A stretch of DNA of 64,000 nucleotides, taken from assembly GCF_030704535.1 (NCBI RefSeq), contig NC_081809.1, forward strand, positions 451,501 to 515,500. Reading direction: 5' to 3'. Position numbers and translations under genes: made by a program. Shown here in pieces: positions 47,924 through 59,300 of the stretch (its first letter is position 1; each line of letters starts with the position of its first letter). Source of the DNA: Vitis vinifera. Its lineage: Eukaryota > Streptophyta > Magnoliopsida > Vitales > Vitaceae. The notes under the pieces are model-generated. The model was not told the DNA's origin. It did not search any database and saw only the letters and a list, made by a program, of their open reading frames with translations.

Positions 47924-48713
47924 TATGAACAAGTCCACAGAGCAGAGCCAAATTTGGTAGCTGCAAATAAGGCTTCCCATATTAGGACATGAAATTCTTC
48001 AACCTTGCGGTTTGTGCAGGCTAAAAATAAGGGGGAGAGTCAATGGAGGCAATTGAAATATGTAAAAGCCCTCTTCACCCCCTTTTTCTCCTTCAATTTG
48101 TTTAGTCACCATATTGGAGATTTAAACTGTGAATCTTCTATTAAATTTAATGGTTCATTGTTGGAACATGTAACTTCCATCACCCTTAAATTCTATGATT
48201 ATTTTAGAACTGATTTTAGCCTTCTAGGATAAATTTGTTCTAGATTTAAAAATCATTTGTGGCATCACTAGTATAGTTAGCTCCAGTTGAGGGTGATTTT
48301 GCATAATATGTGGATGTGGAGAGAAAATGCTTAGTTGCTGAGAAAATGGAGAGTATAGGTGGGTGCAGATAAGTTGAAGAAAAAGGTATTTTGGTAATTA
48401 TAATTTCTACATAAACTTAGTTTTTAAAACGTAAGAACAGTGAGCTAATTTTTTTTTTTGTAATTATGCATTTGGAGGTGCCACTTGAATTGACCTTAGT
48501 ACCCTTCAAGTGATTGACAAATGGCAAAACCGCCAACAACCGCCCACCAGTCATGCTTTTTCTGCCTATGACCACTTACTCGCGCGCATGGAGCGTGGCC
48601 CGTGGCGACATTCAAAAATCAAAAGAGTTCCCTGGACTCACCTTCCCAACTCATCGTAAAGCAACAACCAAACACACTCCTCTTCACCTCTCCGCCAAAC
48701 TCGATCTCCGGCC
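47924..48713. other. Spacer between the tandem paralogues
   Basis: Holds the 3' UTR of paralogue A and the promoter and leader of paralogue B. An ATGACCACTT at 48568 aligns with the start region of A, but its frame does not reach the main ORF of B. Confidence 0.5.
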
Positions 48714-51656
48714 ATGTCGTCGGGCGAGGTTCGTGATGATTCCAAACTGATTGAATTGAAGGATGAATCCGATTTCGAAAAAGTTCTCTCTCCCGACGGT
48801 GGTCTTGGTCTTCTCTCCGTCTGCGGCTTCGGTTCTCTGCTCTCAGGTAAGGACGATCGTTGTCACCATTACTAGAATTCTTGCGTTGTTATTATACGAT
48901 CAATGTGTGTATGATGCGTTGTGGAACCAGAGAGAAGTGCGAGGAGCACATTTCCGGATCTGATGAACTTCAGAGTTGCGAGATTGAACAGCTTTCGACG
49001 TGTCTTCGCTCATGTTGCTCCAATTTTTTTTGAGCGCGGCATCGCCAAACCAGAAACCATGGTTAATATAAACTTATTCCTAGCAGTGTTTTTCATTTTA
49101 ACTTTATTTCTGTTTGGTTGCTGAGAAATTTGGGGGAATGGGAGAAATTCTTCAATAATCTCATGTTTTGTGCTGTTTTTGGTTTTGAAATTGCGAAAAT
49201 TCACGTCAACTAAGTCATGGATTTTGTTAGAATTCGCAGAGGAGTTTTTATTTTTGTTTTTCTTACATTTTCTCAACAACAAATTGACCTTAGTTTATTC
49301 AATTTTTAGTGGGGAAGTTTTTATATGATGAAGAAAATTGGATTAATTTTTTGTTTTGTGTTAATTGTAACATTTCAGGAGATTTCAAGCTTGAGTGTGG
49401 AGCCTTGTGAAGGGGAAACCCTTATAGTTACTGTATTTGAGATTCAAAGATCTGAGGTAAACAAAAACTTTCAATTGTTGGTGCTTAATTTGAATCTTGA
49501 GTGTAAGCAAGAACAGATGAATGATTTCACAATTCTCAATATTAACTCAATATGCTGCTTCACAAGGTCAGATTCCATCTTTTATCAAGAGGGAGCATGA
49601 GTTTCGATTCTTAGCTGTAAGTTTGTTACATGTTTACTTCATTGATATTTTCTTATTTTTTTAATATCTTATTTGTTTGTGAACCTGAATCCATTTAATA
49701 TTTTATGGCAGGTCTTCCCTGAAACATTAGATGGGAAGCTCTTTACTACTCCAGCGGTGGTTCACTTTGCACTATAGTTTTTTTTTTTGGTTCTTTGCCG
49801 CTGTATGATTTGCTCATAAATTATTCTGAAACAGACGGTTTGTGAATGTGTGCAGGTACTTTGTGCTCGTTACAGTGATGAGGAATTTTTCCAGAATAGA
49901 TGCAAAGGTAATCTTCTTTGGTGTCCTACTTACTATTAGCTTGAGAATAAACTTAATTACTTTTTCGTGACATCTGCAGCATGCTTGACAAGGATGGTGA
50001 CTGCTTCTGATGTTAATTATTAGCATTTTTGTATAACATGGGTTTCTCAAATAGCCACTGTTCTGCTCATGGTTGAGATTGATTGCATAAAATACTGAAC
50101 AAGTTGAGTGATTCATCCAAAGATGATTGTACTACTTGGAATTTACACTTCATTTAACCTGGGGTTTTCAGATGGCCATTATTCTAACAGTTTTTTGAAA
50201 GAACTTTATACAGTGTTAATCTAGAAAACTAACCTGGTGTGCTGTAGAAAAACATGTTGAGAAAAACTTGAGTAACTTATTATACATTGATCTGTTGTGT
50301 AAATCTTTTTCTTGTCACCTAGGTCCACATGTTTCTTTCAAAAGTAAATGGTAGTTATATGCTTCTTCCCCCTAAAATATCATCCATCTCAATGTTTAGG
50401 AGCTGAGAAAATTACTAGTATTTTACAAATATATGGAATGATAGATTTGCAGAAGTAATATATGAAATGGAATTAACTTAATCACAGGGATTCATTTCTC
50501 CATCACAGCATGGCTACTCAGATTAGTGCTCTTAATTTCCCAGCATTGCATTGTATCATATTTCCTTTTTCATCATCTTCAGCATAATTCTGCTGTAAGA
50601 TTCAATTACTTTTAGCCAACATAGATAATAAAACCTTTTTCTTTGCTTCTTCTTTGACATTGATTTTCCAGTCTCATCTCCTTTGCAACTAGGATTGTTA
50701 AGACCCAAAATTTCTGCCTACCCATGTAATCATTTGGCCTATAGGTTCCATTAAATGACAAATTTGTTCTGAATTCCAGTTTGATGATTTGACCAACTTC
50801 CTAGTAATAAACTTTGTAAGTTGGTAGTGATGCCATTCATCCTGTTGTTTAAGAGATTAAGAAGCTTGCAATGGCTATGCCCCTATATATAATTGAGAAA
50901 TGGAGTTTTTACTTTTCTACAGTGATTCCAACATTCAAGGAAGATTAAATAATTCTTACCATAAAACTTAAGGCTCTGTACAAGCTAAATGTAAAGGGAA
51001 TGAAAACCTATGGACATCATTCAAATACTAATGGGGAAAAAGATCTCTATTTGATTTCATCGATCTTTATCATTGGAGCAGTCAGTGTTTTTTTTTTTTA
51101 ATTCCTTTGTACTCTTTTTCCGCCTTTGCTGCTTGTCATTGAAATGTAGGAATGCATTCTCATATATTTTTTTGCTACTATTATGCAGGAAGTAAGGAGA
51201 TATATTTTCAGCAATATGGCCGCCATAACATCCATAAGATTTGGCGAGATGATGTTTTACCTTGCCGTGTTTATCTTCGACACTGGTCAGTGTTGATTAT
51301 CTTTTATATATATTTTTTACATATTTTATTGCCTGAGGGATATGGGAATTGTTTCCAACTCACAAGAACCACATTTTCTTCACACCTATGTTGATCTAGA
51401 AAACTATGCTTCAATATGCTGCTTTTCATATGCACGCTGTTTGCAATGCCAACTTTGTTGACAAAGTGAAGGTCGTTAAATACTCTGTAGTGTGTTGGCT
51501 GCAAAGAATCTAAGTGACGCAGCTTACAACAATTTTCTAGATCACACTTTCCTGGCGGACCGTAAAACAACCATCCGTGAATACTTGGCCACAACAGGTT
51601 CAGGCATCATGGAAGAGGAGCCTCCGGAATCCCTCAGGGCTCGCTATGGTGGTTGA
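48714..51656 (+). CDS. Tandem paralogue B of the same uncharacterised family
   Basis: Exons 48714-48846, 48931-49061, 49379-49456, 49572-49616, 49712-49756, 49856-49907, 51189-51285 and 51491-51656 give 248 residues, with intron positions and phases identical to paralogue A. Two consecutive 45-base exons (15 residues each) are conserved in both. The start MSSGEVRDDSKLIELKDESD is immediately followed by the conserved SVCGFGSLLS. The strongly conserved parts are RVARLNSFRRVFAHVAP, EPCEGETLIVTVFEI, CARYSDEEFFQNRCKGSKE and the DHTFLADRKTTIREYLATTG tail. No signal or membrane segment is evident, so it is probably cytosolic. The role is unknown; a GGCT-like fold is only a suggestion from GFGSLLS. 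Confidence 0.85.
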
Positions 51657-52741
51657 TTTTAACCAGTCCGCTAAATTTGGTATGGGAATATGATACCAAC
51701 TTTCTGTTACTTTCTGAAGTTTTGTTTCAAATTGACCTTTTTGGTCATTAAAATATTACTATTTTGGTCCTCTTCTCAAACTATCGTCGGCGTCTCAAAC
51801 TATTGTTCAAAATGGCCCCTTTACCATATATTTTATTTTTGTTTTTTCTTTTTAAATTTATTTCAAACTGCATCTTGAAATTACGGTTTATTACAAATAT
51901 AAAAACCATGTCTTGAAAGTATGATTTTAATATACATTTAGAAACACTTTAATACAGCAATTTCTAATTCATATGGAAGCCTAAAATACGGTTTCAAACT
52001 AATTTTAAAAAATATATATTTTGGACAATAGTTTCAAAAGATGCTATGAGTTATATCATGCACGTAAAATGGGCCAATTGACCCCAAATTCTACTTTTGG
52101 CTTATTGTCAACATTTAGCATGGGAATTTGAAAGAAAGGAAACTTTCTCGCGACTCTTTTTTTCCTTCTAGTTGGTTGAATGGTGAGTTGGGAGTGAATC
52201 GTGAATCTTCTAATATGTCTTGCCCTTGCCTCCAGGTGGGAGATACTGTATACCATAGGAGGAAGACTGAGTAAATTGGCTCCACTGGTATCAAATTAAT
52301 CTCCTTGAAATGGATCTGCAAAACACACCCGCCATTAGTTGAATCATTTTAGTTTGTATCATTTAATGCGAATGATATTTAAGTTTAGAATAATTGAAAC
52401 ATGCTGCCAAACACACTCGAGCAAGAATTTGCCTGAGTTGGATTCTCTCTTTTTTTTCTTTCTCTGATTGACATGCAGCCTCAAGAAACAGTTGAATTCT
52501 ACAATTGGATTCAACAGTCGGTAAGAATCGTGCCTTGTCAATATCCACACTTTGACATGATCAAACATACACTGACGATCAAATTTTTTATCTATTGATA
52601 TCCTGTAATCCCTTTTCAAGCTGGTAAAAAAAATAAGTGGAGTCTACAATGAATCATCAAAGACAAAACCTGTTCGTTTTTCTCAAACACGGGTATATCT
52701 TTCTTCACTATCATCTTGTTGCTTTTTTCTTTTTTTCTTTT
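51657..52741. other. Spacer between convergent genes, with a MITE-like repeat
   Basis: This lies between the 3' ends of paralogue B (+) and the lipase gene (-). It includes a foldback-like element (about 51723-52083) and otherwise AT-rich sequence with no supported gene. Confidence 0.5.
51723..52083. mobile_element. MITE-like element with degenerate inverted ends
   Basis: The left end (CAAATTGACCTTTTTGGTCA..., then CTCAAACTATCGTC near 51774) matches in reverse complement the right end (GGACAATAGTTTCAAAAGAT near 52023 to GGGCCAATTGACC at 52071-52083) over about 60 bases. Inside are degenerate repeats of the type TCTTGAAATTACGGTTT. No coding capacity. Confidence 0.5.
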
Positions 52742-55700
52742 TCACATAACATAGCTACTGGCTTCCTCATTTTCCAGTTCCCTGATTAGCAATTCCATCA
52801 TCTTCTTATACATAGGCATAAAATGATCTTTAATCATTGTCTTTGAGAGCCGGAGCTTACTGTACAGATTCCTAGGTGTCTCATAAATAGCAACATGTTC
52901 TTCAGCAGGGCCAGCGCCAGTGTCATTGTCAACTGAATCATTGTCATTTGATGGGGGCATAGAAATAATATGCATAATCCTGCCAGGTGGATAGAAGTGC
53001 AGGCTCTCCGAAACATCAGAGGAGTTGGGCGTTTTGCTCTCAACTGCATCAGCCAACATGTTCTCCTCTTCAGTGATTTCTATAACTGCAGCCGCTTCTT
53101 CCTCCTGAGCCTGAACATCGGGTTCGTCCTCCTGCCTCTGGAGCTCCTTCTCCAGTTCATACCACAGCTCACCATCGGTGATGTCTTCTGTGGTGGCTGT
53201 GGTAACTTCTCTATCACCTGGGAGGAGTGTTACCTCTTCATCTGTGTCGTCATTGCCTGATCCACCACTGGAAGAGCTGCATTCCGCTTTATTTACAACT
53301 GAGACTCTCGTTCCCACTTCAGTCACAAGGGATTCAGATGTTACCTCAGAAGATATTAGAGAAGCCTCAGGCAAATCCTCTTCTTTAGGGCTTGGTAGTG
53401 AGCCCACATTGCGGCGACGTGCACCCATGCAAGACCATGATGACAGAGATGAGCGGGTCCTGACAACCGCCTCAGTGACATTCTGTGTCACAACCTGCAA
53501 TTTGCCAAAAAAATACTCAGGTCATGTTAAAGAGAGACAAGATGACCAAGAAATTAAACAGATAAAGGTGCATGTTAGGTATTTTTAGACTCAGAAAAAA
53601 AAAATAAAAAATGAGTCATGTGCAGTTCAGACATCAGAATTCAGACAGTTCAATTATCTACTGTAGCTGCGCATGGTGCTCATAGAGTTGCAATAAATTT
53701 TAATCCACTATTGAATATTGACAATTTAGATTCAGTCACTGGTTTGTCATCCACAAAAATGAGTCACATTTTACCTGAGTGCTGCTGGAGACAGGACGCA
53801 GAAGTGCACCAGCACCAGAAACTCTTGCCCTTGCACTGGCTATTGAAGGCAACCGAGAACTCAGAGCGGTTGCAGAGCGATAAACGACATTAATGACTCT
53901 TGTTCTCTGAACTTGATCACGCAGATCATTTAACCAAGATGACGCGGTGACCTGATTATATCCACTCAAAATTAGGATTCTGATGCCTATTAGAGCTTAA
54001 GATAGGAACTCACATCATAATTAACAAGAATAAATATTCTATATGCACAAGGTTACAGCACCTCAGAGCGAAGATCATCAACAGACACTGCTGAAAATGT
54101 AGGCACCAGGTCAGAACCATTGATGACAGTAGTGATAAAGTGCCTTCCTGATTCTGCTAGATCCCACGTCATGCAGGCAGCTGCACAATGGCAACAGTAA
54201 TTCAAGCGTTTAGAGAGAAGCACATCGCACTAAAATAGAAATTTACCTACAGTAACCGGGAATAGATAAGTCACATTTCAGAAAAATGGACTTGGATGAT
54301 TATGCTTTTCCATGAGGACAAAAGGAATTTAACTCATTTCAAGCTTGAAAACCTAATCAAAATGGCTCCAAGCAGATTTTCATCACTCATCCTCGGCATC
54401 AAGGATTGCCAAAAATTGGCAGTCAAATGAGGCTATGATTTGTGTTGCCATTTAAAAAACCTTGCTGAAAAAATAAAAATTTTACCACCATGTTTTATAA
54501 TAGAGTTTGTTAGTCCCCTCCACACACACAGACAAACAATGTTCCATATCTATGTTATATCTCAAATTCAAATAGCCCATAAGTTTAGATGTGTGTATTC
54601 TTCATCCTACTGGGTCTCATTGGTTGCAAACCAGAATGTTACAGGAAAATTGAACATTCTAGTAGCAAAACTCCATACCATTAGTTAATCCAAATCCGAT
54701 GAAGAAATCATTGAATAATCATGATAATAATTAGAAACTCTAGGTCCTAGGATGTTTGGAGTTATCTTGCAACGAAACAGAGCTGAATTCATATCAGACA
54801 CAGGTCACAGACAAATAACATCAACTTGCTTCTGGATCATTTAAAACTGGAAATCATAGGTAAGATCCCGAGTTGTAACTGATGTGGGAATCCATATTAC
54901 TGCAAATTCATCAAAAAAGCTAGGGTGATCTCCATCTGTTTTCATTTAATTAAACAAAGGGGCATGAAAAAAGAAGTTAAAAATGGAATGCTTGCATATA
55001 TAGGAAAAAGAATTTACACACTCTCAATGGTTTAAGTGTGATGAATTAGTTATCACTTTGAATGTGCTCAAAAGGAAATGTAAGCATCATATTTGATTGG
55101 TACGTGCCTGGGGCAAATGTGACACAAGTGGTCGAGGATAACTCTTTCTGTTCTCGAAGAATATATGTTAACAGCGCAGCAGTACCACCACCAAGTGAAT
55201 GCCCAACAATCTTAAAATGAAAAAGGAAACAAAGTTTATAGATGCAAATAAAATTGTAACTTGAGATTATACACAAAGATCTAGAATTGAGAGCTAATAT
55301 CATGATAGCAGAACATACAAGTATATAGTGGAAAAGGCTGAAAAATTTTTAATTCCTAGGAAAGCAAACATTAATAAATTCAAAATGATTCTATAACTAG
55401 TTTCTCAACAGTCCAATAGCAATAACTAGTAAGTTTAAGCTAAATATAACCTATCAAATAGGGTTGCATCTTGAAACAGCTTTGCTCGTCTCTCAAAGTT
55501 GGGTAAATGATTGATCTATTATAAGGCTCAACAAGAATCAAAATGGCTGTTCTACAGTTTTTTTTTTTTTTTGATAGACAAATGAAGATTGTAGTAAAAA
55601 TAAAAGGTACACACAATGTACACAAAGCAACAAAAACCAAAAGGTGCGAATACACAAAAACAAGTAACCGCACCCACAAAGAGCCTAACCAATCCACAAA

Positions 55701-58700
55701 GCCAAAGAACCATCCCCAATGGACAATCTAACTCAATCCCAAAAAAGAACTTTTAACTGTTTGGTCCAAGCTTTCACAATTCTCAAACGTTTTCCTATTT
55801 CTCTCCCTCTAAATGGACCAAAAAAGGCATAAAAGAGCCCCTTTTCAAGCCTTTTTTCCTTTTTTGGCCAATAAAGGAGTCACCCCAAATCAAGAGCATC
55901 TCTCTCACTGAAAAGTGCATCACCCACTGAACATCAAATAGAGCAAAAATCAACTGCCACAAAATACGCACTTTCAGACAATGGAGGACATGATCCCCCA
56001 TTTCTTCTTCTGCCTTGCACAAATAACATCTACTAGGCATCCTCCTGCCTCTCTTTTTGATCTGATCCTGAGTTAATATCTTAACCCAAGTTGCTTCCCA
56101 AGCAAAAAAGCTAGCTCTTACAGGAGCCCAAAAGTTCCAGACTATACTATGAGGGAAAGACTTTACTCTCCTACTTGCCAAGGAGGTGTAGAAAGGCTTG
56201 ATTGAAAAGACACCATTCTTTGTCTCCAACCACACCAAATTGTTATCATTCCCCGAAAAGATGGAAAAATCATGCAGCCTCCCAAAAAAGACTTCAGCTT
56301 CCTCCAACTCCCACTCATTCAGCTATCTAAGGAACCTAGGGCCCCAACTGCCTCCTTCCTAGATATCAACCACCCAAGCATCTTTTGAAGAGGCTATAAA
56401 ATAAAAATTCAGGAATGAATCCCTCAAAAGGTGTATCCCCGCACCACTTATTCGTTCAAAATTTCACCTTATCCCCAGAACCAACCTTAAAACTAGTCTT
56501 ACCTTTGAACGCCTCCCAACCATTTCTGATTGTCCTCCAAACTCCCACTCCATAACTCTCTCCCACCTCTTTCATACACCAACCCCCATTGTCATGCCCG
56601 TACTATTCCACAGTCACCTGCTTCCAAAGAGGATTCCTTTCAGTCACAAATCTCCAAGATCATTTTCCTAGAAGAGCCTTGTAAAAGGTCAAAAGATTTA
56701 TGAAACCCAAGCCCTCTTTTTGTTTATCTAAGCAAACAATGGACCAATTCACCAGATAGGGCTTGTTAAGCAAAGCCCCCCTCCCCAAAAGGACCAATAA
56801 CATGGAAATTAGTTTTTTTGACCAGACCTCGTTATTGAGGCAATCAGAAATTACAGCACAGGTCGTGCAGCTACCATGAAGAGCAGTATTTGTTATACAA
56901 CAAAAATTTTGAAAATTTTATGGTGCATTAACTTTAGTGTGTTGATGGTTGGATTTATTTTAATATCAGTATAGCAAAAATCACTCAAAATAAACCTATG
57001 AATGTATGATCATAAAAACCAGAAATGGATAAAAGAAAAAAGAACAATCAAGACAAATTAAAATGTATGATATTCATTTAGATCATAGTGAGAGCATCTA
57101 CCTTAACATTGAAGCTAGGATGTTCTTCCAAAGACTTGAGCAAGAAAGGGGTGCTAAGCTTTGCAATCCAACGAGCTGCTGCAACCATTCCACAGTGTGC
57201 ATATCCTAAAACTAAATTGATTATCCCACCATCATGTAAAACTGAATGGTGGAAAGGAACCACAGCACCAGTTGCAGCTGTTAGAGTATCTTTAATGCTA
57301 TGAGTACCCCGAATCAATAGAAGGATGCATTTTGAATTTCTATCACATAAAATTGTGAAAGCAGGCTTCAGAAGCTGAAAAAAGAATATCAAATTATATT
57401 CTTCTAATAAAAAATAAAAGGAAATAAAAACAGAATAAGTAAACAACCATGCTTTATCATATAAATTAGAGATCATTTTTTCTATAAGTTTTCTTTTTTT
57501 TCCTTTTTCTTTTTGCTACATGGAATGTCCTCTTCCAAATCCCAGTCCTTGCCACCTGAGTCAAGTCTCCGGGGCAACCTATAAATTAAGTTGATTGGAA
57601 TAGAGGCTGCATGACTATTTCAAGGAAGAAGGTTGTAGAATTAGCAAGTGGTAGAAAACTATATAGATTAGAGACTCTGTTATCCACATATTTACCCACA
57701 AATTACTGTTAAATTATAACCAAGGTTTGTAATCAACCATCCGCTTTTAGTAAAATGATCTTATTCAAAAGAAGGAACTTCATCAGAGAGGAGCTAGTTC
57801 TCATGTCCTAATCTATAGGGATGGGATCTCTGCAGGAATGCTTAAAAGTAATTTTGTTATCATGTTTCAGTCCTTTTCATATCTGAGTGTAGGTAGTGAG
57901 GTTTTCAAGTTTGAACACAATTAAGCATATTTAAGATAATTACATACCCCTGCCTTAGGCTTCTGAAGAAGTACATCTGCCTGAGTGTAGCCAGCAGTCT
58001 CTAGAAATACTGGAAATGACTTCTTTGAAAAAAGCATACAAAGGGTCAACAACCTCAGATAATAGTTCAACTCTGCAATAATTTCTGGGCCTTTGAGTTG
58101 TACAGAATTACATCCAGCATATACACTAGCAACTTGTAAGTTACCCTGCGAGAACATAAAAACTAAGAAATCTCAATTTTTTTATTTATTTACTTATTTT
58201 GATGAGCAAACTTCAAAGAAATCTTAGAATATATATATACAAGTCTAAGAACTAAATCGAGGAAGCACAAACTGAAAACAGTTCACATGAGCTCATAATT
58301 CAGAGAGAATTCTTGACAATTAGAGGCATATTCTTCTCCTTGAGCTTGGTGTAATACAAACAAACAAGAGTCTCGTGTTGCAGGTAATATTTTGCAATAA
58401 ATTTCATATTTAGACATTAAGTGAAGTTTGTTGGTTGAAAATTCAACATATGTTGACAGAAAAAGAATTTAGAATCGAGGTGAGAAATTCCTGGCAAATA
58501 AATATAAAATTTACACTTATGAGAATTTAGAATCAAAGGAGAGAAATTCCCGGCAAATAAATATAAAATTTGTACTTACGTTTATAAAATTCTCACGAAA
58601 TCATTGATTATGCAATCCATGGCTATTCACAGTCAAAGATATAAACAAGCAACTGAAAATATGCATCTCACACATCTCATAGGCGAAAACTAGAACCGTT

Positions 58701-59048
58701 GCAAATAAACAGAATCTTAAAGCAACAGCCAAACTAAGGCCATTCAACACAGCTCACCTGTCTACGCATGAGATAATTGATGCCGAAAGCCAAATCTCCA
58801 ATCGGCCATTTGCCTAGTGTCTCCGAATACGTAAACCTAAGCGTATCCGACAACGTTGTGATCGTCTCAAACCACGTCGCCGGCGCCTGAGCCGGCCTCC
58901 GAGCAATTCTCCTCCCGGATCTACTCAACGACTTCGAAAAATTACCATTGCGATCATCCTCCTGCTCCTTTCCTCCTATTCTCCGACTCAGCACATAGTA
59001 TAGCAGCATCGCCGCTCCGACCGCCGTCGCCATCGTCGTCGCCGCCAT
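52742..59048 (-). CDS. Class 3 lipase, sn-1-specific diacylglycerol lipase-like, N-terminally anchored
   Basis: Minus strand, exons in transcript order: 59048-58758, 58145-57948, 57374-57102, 55210-55108, 54180-54062, 53951-53775, 53494-52742; 637 residues, all phases closing. The N-terminus has a hydrophobic segment (ATAVGAAMLLYYVL) likely to anchor it in a membrane. The alpha/beta-hydrolase lipase core carries the nucleophile elbow VGHSLGGG (S259), with likely acid D312 in NGSDLVPTF and likely His611 in DHFMPMY. The family hydrolyses acyl esters of glycerolipids. Between them is a Ser/Glu/Asp-rich variable region (about 400-560). Intron 4 (55211-57101 is the intron before exon 4) holds a LINE fragment. 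The intron after exon 4 needs a GC donor. Telo-box AGGGTTTT near 59112 lies in the leader or promoter. Confidence 0.93.
55106..55107 (-). other. GC splice donor in the lipase gene
   Basis: On the minus strand the exon ends TTTGCCCCAG and the intron starts GCACGT. Joining to CTGCCTGCATGACG at 54180 gives FAPAACMTWDLAESG, the expected conserved reading. The nearby GT (GTACCA) breaks the frame. Confidence 0.8.
55558..56810 (-). mobile_element. 5'-truncated L1-type LINE fragment in lipase intron
   Basis: Same strand as the lipase. A 15-base T-run at 55558-55572 on the plus strand is the poly(A) tail of the element. The minus-strand frame 56307-55795 encodes the C-terminal zinc-binding region of a LINE reverse transcriptase ORF, including WNFWAPVRASFFAWEA and the C-C-H-C cluster RCYLCKAEEEMGDHVLHC. 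Upstream (56340-56800), read in pieces, are typical LINE phrases such as GWCMKEVGESYGVGVWRTI, interrupted by stops and frame changes. The 5' end near 56810 is approximate; most of ORF2 and all of ORF1 are missing. Confidence 0.8.
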
Positions 59049-59104
59049 CGAATCGGTATCTCAAGAAAAAACCATCAAACTGAAGATCAGAAAAATCTCC
59101 GCCC

Positions 59105-59120
59105 CGATTCTAGGGTTTTG
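59105..59120 (-). promoter_or_regulatory. Telo-box in lipase leader or promoter
   Basis: CTAGGGTTTT on the plus strand, i.e. AAAACCCTAG in the direction of the lipase gene, about 65 bases before its start codon. Telo-boxes commonly sit near the transcription start of plant housekeeping genes. Confidence 0.5.
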
Positions 59121-59276
59121 AAGCTGAACCGAAGAAGAAAAGCAAAATGCATCCAGTTCAGAGATAATGCGAAAACGCAGAGAACCGCGAACGAAAAGGG
59201 AGAGGGAACAGAGCTCGCTTTTGGTTGTGGGCGAGTCACGAGTGAGTGCTATGCGAAATTGCCAAAAGCACCCCTT

Positions 59277-59300
59277 CCCCCCCCCCCCCCCCCCCCCCCC
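59277..59300. repeat. 24-base C homopolymer upstream of the lipase
   Basis: An uninterrupted C-run on the plus strand, which is a G-run on the lipase coding strand, about 230 bases upstream of its ATG. Confidence 0.85.

Noticed and set aside
52970-53588. Plus-strand frames of 96 and 136 codons
   Set aside because: Antisense to the Ser/Glu-rich last exon of the lipase.
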